A DNA stretch of 7,016 nt from JBBKWG01 sp037968835 (GTDB lineage: Bacteria > Pseudomonadota > Alphaproteobacteria > Rhodobacterales > Rhodobacteraceae), in contig JBBKWG010000191.1 of NCBI GenBank assembly GCA_037968835.1, positions 1 to 7,016 on the forward strand. Direction: 5' to 3'. Below the pieces are notes generated by a model. It did no database searches and was not told the origin of the DNA. It worked only from the letters and a program-made list of their open reading frames with translations. Positions within the stretch are counted from its first letter, which is position 1. Each line of letters opens with the position of its first letter. This document shows positions 1 through 5,527 of the stretch, piece after piece. The position numbers and the translations under genes were made by a program.

Positions 1-21
1 TCGATTCGACCGTCCAGCAAG

Positions 22-26
22 GGAGG
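22..26 (+). promoter_or_regulatory. Ribosome binding site of the dehydrogenase gene
   Basis: The perfect Shine-Dalgarno core GGAGG lies seven bases before the ATG at 34. It fixes this start and predicts efficient translation. Only 33 bases precede the gene in the window, so its promoter cannot be judged. Confidence 0.8.
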
Positions 27-33
27 AAACTGC

Positions 34-1470
34 ATGGACATGAAGGCGATCAAAGAACCGTCTTTCCGCGAGAGTGTCGACCTTATGTTCAATCGGGCCG
101 CCGCGCTTATGGATCTCGCGCCCGGTCTCGAAAACAAGATCCGCGTCTGCAACTCCACCTACACGGTGCGCTTCGGCGTCAAGTTGCGCGGCCAGATCCA
201 TACGTTCACCGGATATCGTTCGGTGCATTCCGAACACATGGAACCCGTCAAGGGCGGCATTCGCTATTCGCTTGGCGTGAACCAGGACGAGGTCGAGGCG
301 CTCGCCGCCCTCATGACCTATAAATGCGCATTGGTCGAAGCCCCGTTCGGTGGCTCCAAGGGTGGCCTTTGTATTGACCCGCGCGAGTATGAGGAGGACG
401 AGCTGGAGCGGATTACCCGCCGCTTTGCCTATGAACTCGCCAAGCGCGACCTGATCCATCCGTCGCAGAACGTGCCCGCCCCCGACATGGGAACGGGCGA
501 ACGTGAAATGGCGTGGATCGCCGACCAATATGCGCGCATGAACACGACCGACATCAACGCGCGCGCCTGCGTCACCGGCAAGCCGCCCCACGCGGGTGGC
601 ATTCAGGGGCGGGTCGAGGCGACGGGTCGCGGCGTGCAATACGCCCTTCAGGAATTCTTCCGCCATCCCGATGATATCAAGAAAGCCAACCTCTCGGGCA
701 CACTCGATGGCAAGCGGGTGATCGTCCAGGGACTTGGCAACGTCGGCTATCACGCCGCCAAGTTTCTGTCCGAAGAGGACGGCTGCAAGATCATCGGCAT
801 TATCGAGCGCGACGGTGCCCTTATCGACAATGATGGGCTCGACGTCGAAAAGGTCAGTCACTGGATCACGGCGCACGGCGGCGTCAAAGGCTATGCCGAC
901 GCCACATATGTCGAGGAAGGCGCGGCGGTTCTGGAGGCCGAATGCGACATCCTCATTCCGGCCGCTCTGGAAGGCGTCATCAATCTTTCAAACGCCGAGC
1001 GGGTGACAGCCCCGCTGATCATCGAAGCGGCGAACGGCCCGATCACGGCGGGTGGCGACGAGATCCTGCGCAAGAAGGGCACCGTCATCATTCCCGACAT
1101 GTATGCCAACGCGGGCGGCGTAACGGTTTCGTATTTCGAGTGGGTGAAAAACCTCAGCCATATCCGTTTCGGCCGGATGCAGCGCAGGCAGGAAGAATCC
1201 CGCCACATGCTGATCGTGCAGGAACTGGAGCGGCTGTCCGAGCACCTTGGCGAGAAATGGTCGATGACCGCCAACTTCAAGGACAAGTATCTGCGCGGCG
1301 CGGGCGAACTGGAACTTGTGCGCTCGGGTCTCGAAGACACCATGCGCACGGCCTATCAGGCGATGGCCGAGGTCTGGCGCGAGCGTGACGACATCAGCGA
1401 CCTGCGCACCGCTGCCTATGTGGTTTCCATCGGTCGCGTCGCTGCAAGTTATCGCGCCAAAGGACTCTGA
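34..1470 (+). CDS. Glu/Leu/Phe/Val dehydrogenase, probably glutamate dehydrogenase
   Basis: This 478-residue cytoplasmic enzyme should interconvert glutamate and 2-oxoglutarate plus ammonium using NAD(P). The N-terminal substrate domain carries PVKGGIRYS (Lys73), MTYKCAL (Lys97), GGSKGG (Lys109) and PAPDMGTG (Asp151). By family knowledge these match the substrate-binding and catalytic lysines and the catalytic aspartate of Clostridium symbiosum glutamate dehydrogenase (Lys89, Lys113, Lys125, Asp165). The Rossmann domain begins near residue 225 with GLGNVG at 233-238. NAGGVTVSYFEW (359-370) supplies Ser366, equivalent to the glutamate-specifying Ser380. Leucine dehydrogenases lack the Lys89 equivalent, so glutamate is the best substrate guess. 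Length and sequence fit the form common in Rhodobacterales, so the gene looks complete. Coenzyme preference cannot be read safely. The next gene is 186 bases away beyond a hairpin, which suggests a monocistronic unit or the last gene of an upstream operon. Confidence 0.95.
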   Translation: MDMKAIKEPSFRESVDLMFNRAAALMDLAPGLENKIRVCNSTYTVRFGVKLRGQIHTFTGYRSVHSEHMEPVKGGIRYSLGVNQDEVEALAALMTYKCALVEAPFGGSKGGLCIDPREYEEDELERITRRFAYELAKRDLIHPSQNVPAPDMGTGEREMAWIADQYARMNTTDINARACVTGKPPHAGGIQGRVEATGRGVQYALQEFFRHPDDIKKANLSGTLDGKRVIVQGLGNVGYHAAKFLSEEDGCKIIGIIERDGALIDNDGLDVEKVSHWITAHGGVKGYADATYVEEGAAVLEAECDILIPAALEGVINLSNAERVTAPLIIEAANGPITAGGDEILRKKGTVIIPDMYANAGGVTVSYFEWVKNLSHIRFGRMQRRQEESRHMLIVQELERLSEHLGEKWSMTANFKDKYLRGAGELELVRSGLEDTMRTAYQAMAEVWRERDDISDLRTAAYVVSIGRVAASYRAKGL

Positions 1471-1487
1471 CGCCACATCCGACTTTC

Positions 1488-1514
1488 CCGGCGGGCACAT
1501 CAACTGTCCGCCGG
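1488..1514 (+). terminator. GC-rich hairpin after the dehydrogenase, possible terminator
   Basis: CCGGCGGGCA (1488-1497) pairs with TGTCCGCCGG (1505-1514) through ten base pairs including one G-U, around a seven-base loop. It starts 18 bases after the dehydrogenase stop codon. Only a poor T-run follows (CGTCGTTTG), so it is either a weak intrinsic terminator or a 3'-end stabilising hairpin. Confidence 0.5.
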
Positions 1515-1545
1515 CGTCGTTTGCCAATGACCCAAGCGGGACGCC

Positions 1546-1572
1546 TGACGCGCAAGTAAAATTTGACGCGCA
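1546..1572 (+). repeat. 9-bp direct repeat TGACGCGCA upstream of the tad cluster
   Basis: TGACGCGCA occurs exactly at 1546-1554 and again at 1564-1572, with 18 bases from start to start. It lies about 85-110 bases before the first tadE start, in the non-coding region. Two same-facing copies at nearly two helical turns would suit a tandemly binding regulator. No known factor is recognised. Confidence 0.5.
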
Positions 1573-1578
1573 TTTTTC

Positions 1579-1597
1579 CTAATTTCGCCGCAATTAG
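1579..1597. promoter_or_regulatory. Interrupted palindrome CTAATT-N7-AATTAG
   Basis: CTAATT (1579-1584) and AATTAG (1592-1597) are perfect inverted six-base arms around the GC-rich spacer TCGCCGC. The element sits in the AT-rich part of the leader, 60 bases before the first tadE start. It could be an operator for a dimeric regulator. No regulator family is assigned. Confidence 0.35.
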
Positions 1598-1605
1598 ATG
1601 TTCAT

Positions 1606-1650
1606 CTCACTCCGTTAGTAACTGATCCGTTTGCCTTTTTACTGAGTGAG
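1606..1650 (+). promoter_or_regulatory. Inverted repeat that could mask the first tadE ribosome binding region
   Basis: CTCACTC (1606-1612) is the exact reverse complement of GAGTGAG (1644-1650). GAGTGAG is the only purine-rich Shine-Dalgarno-like stretch before the ATG at 1657 and lies six bases from it. If the transcript begins upstream of 1606, a seven-pair stem with a 31-base loop could block translation initiation. The loop itself holds a small palindrome, GTTAGTAAC (1614-1622). The role is inferred from pairing alone. Confidence 0.35.
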
Positions 1651-1656
1651 TCCGTC

Positions 1657-2070
1657 ATGAGTATGCCCAAAGTCCCGCGTCTGCGGGCAATCGCCGACTT
1701 TCGCAAAAAAGAATCCGGCGCCATCACGGTCGAAGCTGTCCTGTGGCTGCCCGTGTTCATGGTTTTCTTCAGCCTGATTGCTGACGTGTCGCTGATGCTG
1801 CACGGGCAATCCAAGGCCCAGCGGATCATTCAGGATGTAAACCGGTTCGCCTCAACGGGGCGTCTCGTCACCGAAGACGAGATCGAGCAGCAAGCGCTCG
1901 CTCAGATCCGCGCATTCAGCCCGAATGCAACCGTAACGTCGAACGTCGGGACAAACGACGTCCGCACGACCGCAGTCCTGCCAGCCTCGGATCTGGACGC
2001 CGTCGGTCTGTTCGCACGGTTCTCGGCAATCGAAATAACAGTGACGTATGTGCACCTTCTGGAAGTATGA
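1657..2070 (+). CDS. TadE-like pseudopilin, first copy
   Basis: This 137-residue protein has the layout of a TadE-family pseudopilin of the Flp/Tad (type IVc) pilus. It has a basic N-terminus (residues 1-20), then ESGAITVEAVLWLP with a predicted prepilin-peptidase cut after Gly21 and the key Glu26 at +5 of the mature protein. A hydrophobic helix spans about 27-50, followed by a soluble periplasmic domain. TadE-type proteins are known as inner-membrane minor components needed for pilus assembly. It aligns without gaps to the next gene's product over 119 residues at about 45% identity (counted by hand), so the two arose by tandem duplication. SPNA, LPA and DLDAVG are shared. The ATG at 1657 was chosen because it gives the basic leader. 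A second ATG at 1663 is possible. It is the first gene of a tadE-tadE-tadG cluster. Confidence 0.85.
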   Translation: MSMPKVPRLRAIADFRKKESGAITVEAVLWLPVFMVFFSLIADVSLMLHGQSKAQRIIQDVNRFASTGRLVTEDEIEQQALAQIRAFSPNATVTSNVGTNDVRTTAVLPASDLDAVGLFARFSAIEITVTYVHLLEV

Positions 2071-2087
2071 TCCGCGCCCGGCGCGGA
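2071..2087 (+). promoter_or_regulatory. Intercistronic hairpin between the two tadE genes
   Basis: TCCGCGC (2071-2077) and GCGCGGA (2081-2087) form a perfect seven-pair stem with a three-base loop, starting at the base after the first tadE stop codon. No T-run follows, so it is not an intrinsic terminator. It could protect the 3' end of the first message or set different expression levels within the cluster. Confidence 0.45.
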
Positions 2088-2106
2088 CTTCACGAGTAGC
2101 GAAAGT

Positions 2107-2113
2107 GAGTGAG
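2107..2113 (+). promoter_or_regulatory. GAGTGAG element bearing on the second tadE start
   Basis: GAGTGAG directly abuts the ATG at 2114 and lies exactly six bases before the in-frame ATG at 2120. The first tadE has the same GAGTGAG exactly six bases before its start. TGAGTGAG is shared by both leaders. This suggests either a copied leader or use of 2120 as the true start. GAAAG and GTGAG just upstream could also serve 2114. Confidence 0.4.
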
Positions 2114-2524
2114 ATGAAAATGTTCCGCCAAGCCAGTCAGCGCGCCTTCCGCCGGTTCTGCGGAGAATCCGGTTCGGTCACGGTCGAGGCCGCGCTCTGG
2201 CTTCCCTTCTTCGTCATCCTGCTGACCCTCATCGCGGATGTCGCCCTGATTTTTCACGGCCAAGCCCGTGCGCTTGACGTCGCCCAGAAGGCGAACCGCG
2301 CCCTTTCCACTGGCGAGCTGAAATCCACGTCCGAAACCGAAGAATACATTCTGCTGACCATGTCGCAGATCAGCCCGAACGCCGTCGCTGTGACTGCGGT
2401 CAACAGGGGTCTGATCACTACCACCTTGACCCTACCGGCAGGCGATCTCGATGCCGTCGGCTTTTTCACCGGTCTCTCGTCATTCAACATGCAGGTGACG
2501 TCGCAGCAGGTAATGGAGAACTGA
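2114..2524 (+). CDS. TadE-like pseudopilin, second copy
   Basis: This 136-residue paralogue of the preceding protein should also be a membrane-anchored minor component of a Flp/Tad pilus. Its basic leader (residues 1-17) precedes ESGSVTVEAALWLP, with predicted cleavage after Gly20 and Glu25 at +5. A hydrophobic helix follows to about residue 49, then a periplasmic domain ending near DLDAVGFF. Start choice is uncertain. The frame opens at an ATG at 2048, but that would add 22 residues, overlap the first tadE and bury the prepilin leader deeper, so it is rejected. The ATG at 2120 (two residues shorter) is a real alternative. The two copies have diverged most in their C-terminal halves, so they may fill different positions, perhaps TadE-like and TadF-like. 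The stop is one base before the next start, which suggests translational coupling. Confidence 0.83.
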   Translation: MKMFRQASQRAFRRFCGESGSVTVEAALWLPFFVILLTLIADVALIFHGQARALDVAQKANRALSTGELKSTSETEEYILLTMSQISPNAVAVTAVNRGLITTTLTLPAGDLDAVGFFTGLSSFNMQVTSQQVMEN

Positions 2525-2525
2525 A

Positions 2526-3851
2526 ATGACCCGTCAACCGCATAATAACTCACGAATTCTCAGCGGATTTCGCGTTTTTGCCAAGTCGCGCGATGGCGCG
2601 ATTTCGGTGATGAACATCTTCTTTCTGGTGACGATCGCCATTCTCGGCGGCGTGGCCATCGACATGGCCAACCTGATCTCGGCGCGCACCCAGCTTCAGG
2701 TCGCCGCCGATGTCGCGGCTCACGCGGCCATTCTCGAACGCGAGAAGAGCGACGTCACCGTCTCCAAGGACAAGGCGCTCGCCCTTGCGCTCCAGAACAT
2801 GCCGGAATCGCGCTATGGCAACGTCCTGCGCGCCGAGAACATCCATTTCGGCACCTACGACAGGGACACCAAGACCTTCAACATCGACGAAACCAGCAAG
2901 GATGCCGTCTTTGTCGAGACCGATCGTCTGGCCGAAAACGCCAACCCGGTCACCAGCTTTCTGTTGCAGTTTGTCGGCTACTGGAACTGGGACGTCGTAA
3001 CCACGTCGGTTTTCGAGACCTACCACCCAACCTGCTTGCGGGAAGGCTTCGTTGCCGAGGGCGTCGTCGATATTCAGTCGAACAACTCCTACTTCAACGG
3101 TTTCTGCATCCATTCCAACTCGCATGTCGCGCTCAACAACAACAACTTCTTCGAGGCCGGAACGGTGGTCTCAATGCCTGATCTCAATGATCTGGTCATT
3201 CCCACGGGCGGTCTGGACGACGACAAGAACGAAGGTCTGTCCAGGGCACTTCACGAAGGAAAATGGCGGGTCCGCATCCTGAGCCGTCTGACGGATATAA
3301 AGGACGGCATTCAGGTGCAGACCTCAAAATACTTCCGCGAATATATCACCAGCGATATTCCCATCCCGATGAGTGGAGCCAGGGGCGGCAAGGCGGACTT
3401 CACCAAGGGTCGCATCCATCTGCTGAACTGCAACAAATACTCTTTCGACGGCGACGTGTATGAGGGAATCGTCATCATCGCGAACTGCGCGCTGACCTTC
3501 AAGAACGGCACTCAATTCATCGACAGCACGATCATCACCACCAACAAAACCAGCAAGTCCATGGTTGCGCCCAATAACCTTATCCTCGGGAAAAAGGATG
3601 ATTGCGCACCGGGCGGGGGCGCGCAGATGATCACCTGGGGTGGCTTTGAGGTCGCTTCCTCGCTCGAAATGCACGGAAGCCAGATCATCGCTGCCGGGGA
3701 TATCCAGTTTGCCGCGAACTCAAACGGCATCCAGGGGGCGTCCATGGTCGCTGGAGGCATGATCGACGGCACCTCGAACATGAACTTCTCGTTCTGCGGG
3801 ACGGGGATGGAGACCAGCTTCCACGCCGAATATTTCCGCCTCGCCGGCTGA
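2526..3851 (+). CDS. TadG-like pilus assembly protein with a beta-rich C-terminal domain
   Basis: This 441-residue protein is probably an inner-membrane-anchored TadG-type component of the Flp/Tad pilus. Residues 1-23 are polar and basic. Residues about 24-50 form one hydrophobic helix beginning GAISVMNIFF and followed by ISARTQLQVAADVAAHAA, a typical Tad/TadG N-terminal module. The position equivalent to the pseudopilin Glu (+5) is Met29, so prepilin cleavage is not expected. The rest should be periplasmic. It contains Asn/Ser/Gly-rich, short-strand stretches (180-220, 309-355, 368-427) that look beta-helical, and six cysteines (170, 194, 302, 321, 360, 424) that could form disulphides. I do not see a von Willebrand MIDAS motif (DxSxS), which many TadG proteins carry. 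GGAGAA at 2515-2520 lies five bases before the ATG, inside the end of the second tadE. The TadG assignment rests on the N-terminus and the neighbours. Confidence 0.75.
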   Translation: MTRQPHNNSRILSGFRVFAKSRDGAISVMNIFFLVTIAILGGVAIDMANLISARTQLQVAADVAAHAAILEREKSDVTVSKDKALALALQNMPESRYGNVLRAENIHFGTYDRDTKTFNIDETSKDAVFVETDRLAENANPVTSFLLQFVGYWNWDVVTTSVFETYHPTCLREGFVAEGVVDIQSNNSYFNGFCIHSNSHVALNNNNFFEAGTVVSMPDLNDLVIPTGGLDDDKNEGLSRALHEGKWRVRILSRLTDIKDGIQVQTSKYFREYITSDIPIPMSGARGGKADFTKGRIHLLNCNKYSFDGDVYEGIVIIANCALTFKNGTQFIDSTIITTNKTSKSMVAPNNLILGKKDDCAPGGGAQMITWGGFEVASSLEMHGSQIIAAGDIQFAANSNGIQGASMVAGGMIDGTSNMNFSFCGTGMETSFHAEYFRLAG

Positions 3852-3875
3852 ACGTCCGCCACGCATCTACCAAGG

Positions 3876-3903
3876 GCCGGCGCCAACTGGTGCCGGCTTT
3901 TTT
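3876..3903 (+). terminator. Intrinsic terminator after the tad cluster
   Basis: GCCGGCGCC (3876-3884) pairs with GGTGCCGGC (3889-3897) through nine base pairs with one G-U, around the loop AACT, followed directly by six Ts (3898-3903). It lies 24 bases after the tadG stop. It ends the tad transcript and separates it from the sarcosine oxidase genes. Confidence 0.9.
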
Positions 3904-3918
3904 GCGTCCGTGGAACGT

Positions 3919-3947
3919 TTGCGCCCCATTTCGTCGCATTCCATGAT
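3919..3947 (+). promoter_or_regulatory. Weak candidate promoter for the sox operon
   Basis: TTGCGC (3919-3924) and CATGAT (3942-3947) are 17 bases apart and match the sigma-70 hexamers at three and four of six positions. A promoter is expected somewhere between the terminator and soxB. This is the best pair I can see, but it is poor and could be chance. Confidence 0.22.
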
Positions 3948-3986
3948 TGCAGAGCGGTGCCCGAATTGCTTCTGTGGACCCCGGAC

Positions 3987-3992
3987 AAGGAG
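3987..3992 (+). promoter_or_regulatory. Ribosome binding site deciding the soxB start
   Basis: AAGGAG lies five bases before the ATG at 3998. It favours this start over the in-frame upstream ATG at 3947, which has no comparable site and would add 17 residues not typical of the family. Confidence 0.8.
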
Positions 3993-3997
3993 TCGTC

Positions 3998-5251
3998 ATG
4001 CGCTATTCGGGGTTCAGAGTTCTACGCGAGGGATTGCGCGGCCAATCGGGTTGGGAGCCTGTCTGGCGCGATCCCGAGCCGAAATCCGAATACGATATCG
4101 TCATCATCGGCGGCGGCGGTCACGGTCTTTCGACTGCATACTACCTCGCCCGCGAACACGGCCTGAAGAACATCGCGGTGCTGGAAAAGGGCTATCTCGG
4201 CGGCGGCAACGTCGGCCGCAACACCACCATTGTGCGCGCGAACTACTTCCTGCCTGGCAATTCCGAATTCTACAGCCACTCGCTGAAATTGTGGGAAGGG
4301 CTCGAAGCCGATCTGAACTACAACGTCATGCATTCGCAGCGCGGGCTGATCAACCTGTTCCATTCCGACGGGCAGCGAGACGCCTTCGCGCGGCGTGGAA
4401 ATGCGATGATAAATCAAGGCGATGACGCCATTCTCCTGGATCAGGACGGGGTTCGCAAACAGCTTCCCTTCCTCGACTTCGACAACATTCGTTTCCCGAT
4501 CTTCGGCGGCCTCTTTCATCCGCGCGGCGGCACCGCGCGCCATGATGCGGTCGCGTGGGGCTATGCACGGGGCGCCGACAGTCGCGGCGTCGATCTGATC
4601 CAGCAATGCGAGGTCACCGGGATCGACATCGAAAACGGGCGTGTGCGCGGGGTGCAGACAACCCGCGGTGCGATCCGCGCCAAGAAGGTCGCGATCGTGG
4701 TCGCAGGGCGGTCGGGGCAGGTGGCGGCGATGGCCGGAATGCGGCTGCCGATCGAAAGCCACGTGCTGCAAGCCTTCGTGACCGAGGGGCTGAAGCCGAT
4801 CATCAACCACGTCGTCAGCTTCGGGATGGGCCACTTCTATATCAGCCAGTCCGACAAGGGCGGGCTGGTATTCGGCGGCGATCTGGATTTTTACGCCTCC
4901 TATGCGCAGCGCGGCAACCTCGCGATGCAGGAACACGTCATGGAGGCGGCGATGACCCTGATGCCAGCCATCGGCAACGCCAAAATCCTGCGCTCGTGGG
5001 GCGGGATCATGGACATGACGCCCGACGGATCTCCGATCATCGACAAGACCGGGATCGACGGGCTTTATATCGACTGCGGCTGGTGCTACGGCGGCTTCAA
5101 GGCTATCCCCGGTTCGGGCTTCGCGTTTGCCCACCTCATCGCGCAGGATCGCCCGCACGAGACCGCCGCACGCTTCCGGCTCGACCGCTTCAGAACCGGC
5201 GTCGGGCTGATGGACGAAGAGGGCACCGGCTCTCAGCACAATCTGCATTAG
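3998..5251 (+). CDS. soxB: Sarcosine oxidase beta subunit
   Basis: SoxB is the catalytic subunit of cytoplasmic heterotetrameric sarcosine oxidase. It oxidises sarcosine (N-methylglycine) at FAD and passes electrons through FMN to oxygen, and the subunits together yield glycine, a folate-bound one-carbon unit and hydrogen peroxide. The 417-residue product has the usual length and begins MRYSGFRVL, a common alphaproteobacterial SoxB start. The FAD-binding motif GGGGHG is at 38-43, after the strand YDIVII. GGTARHDAVAWG contains His182, equivalent to the His that covalently holds FMN in Corynebacterium SoxB (His173). CYGGFK contains Lys368, equivalent to its oxygen-reactive Lys358. The His-Lys spacing is almost the same as in that enzyme. 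Other conserved stretches are GRNTTIVRANY and SWGGIMDMTPDGSPIID. The gene starts after a terminator and its own ribosome binding site, so it probably heads the operon. soxD follows after 15 bases. Single-subunit oxidases are excluded by the soxD and soxA neighbours. Confidence 0.96.
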   Translation: MRYSGFRVLREGLRGQSGWEPVWRDPEPKSEYDIVIIGGGGHGLSTAYYLAREHGLKNIAVLEKGYLGGGNVGRNTTIVRANYFLPGNSEFYSHSLKLWEGLEADLNYNVMHSQRGLINLFHSDGQRDAFARRGNAMINQGDDAILLDQDGVRKQLPFLDFDNIRFPIFGGLFHPRGGTARHDAVAWGYARGADSRGVDLIQQCEVTGIDIENGRVRGVQTTRGAIRAKKVAIVVAGRSGQVAAMAGMRLPIESHVLQAFVTEGLKPIINHVVSFGMGHFYISQSDKGGLVFGGDLDFYASYAQRGNLAMQEHVMEAAMTLMPAIGNAKILRSWGGIMDMTPDGSPIIDKTGIDGLYIDCGWCYGGFKAIPGSGFAFAHLIAQDRPHETAARFRLDRFRTGVGLMDEEGTGSQHNLH

Positions 5252-5266
5252 TGAGGGACAGAAAAC

Positions 5267-5527
5267 ATGCGGATCACCTGCCCCCATTGCGGCGAACGCG
5301 ACCAGCGAGAGTTCACATACCGTGGCGACGCGCTTGCACTTTCGCGACCGGATGAAGCCGCAAGTTCCGCGCAATGGGACGATTACTTGCACAATCGCGA
5401 CAATCCGGCAGGCCCGACCCGCGATCTCTGGTATCACAACCCCTGCGCCACCTGGATCGTGGTCAAGCGCAACACCGTGACCCATGAAATCCACGATACG
5501 ACCCTCGCTGCCGAGGCTAAACGATGA
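5267..5527 (+). CDS. soxD: Sarcosine oxidase delta subunit
   Basis: SoxD is a small structural, zinc-binding subunit of heterotetrameric sarcosine oxidase. The 86-residue product starts MRITCPHCG, giving Cys5 and Cys8, two zinc ligands. The second ligand pair appears as His57 and Cys60 in WYHNPCATW. From family knowledge the usual arrangement is W-x-H-x3-C, so this copy seems one residue shorter between His and Cys. The YLHNRDNPAGP and RNTVTHEI segments are typical of the family. GAGGGA (5253-5258) lies eight bases before the ATG. The stop overlaps the soxA start as ATGA, a sign of translational coupling. The position between soxB and soxA supports the assignment strongly. Confidence 0.93.
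   Translation: MRITCPHCGERDQREFTYRGDALALSRPDEAASSAQWDDYLHNRDNPAGPTRDLWYHNPCATWIVVKRNTVTHEIHDTTLAAEAKR

Noticed and set aside
1513..1545. GGCGTC/GACGCC inverted pair
   Set aside because: The arms are only six bases with a 21-base loop, and the first arm overlaps the stronger hairpin at 1488-1514, so it is probably chance.
1563..1599. TTGACG (1563-1568) as the -35 box of a tad promoter
   Set aside because: No acceptable -10 hexamer lies 16-19 bases downstream. TAATTT is too close and TTAGAT too far.
2048..2113. Upstream ATG at 2048 as the start of the second tadE
   Set aside because: It overlaps the first tadE by 23 bases, has no good ribosome binding site and would lengthen the prepilin leader beyond that of its paralogue.
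3947..3997. Upstream ATG at 3947 as the start of soxB
   Set aside because: AAGGAG stands five bases before 3998, and MRYS is a typical SoxB start, while 3947 has neither support.
4022..5494. A 490-codon open frame on the minus strand
   Set aside because: It lies wholly opposite soxB and soxD, which have clear family motifs and ribosome binding sites. Long antisense frames are expected in GC-rich coding DNA, and its translation shows no recognisable domain.
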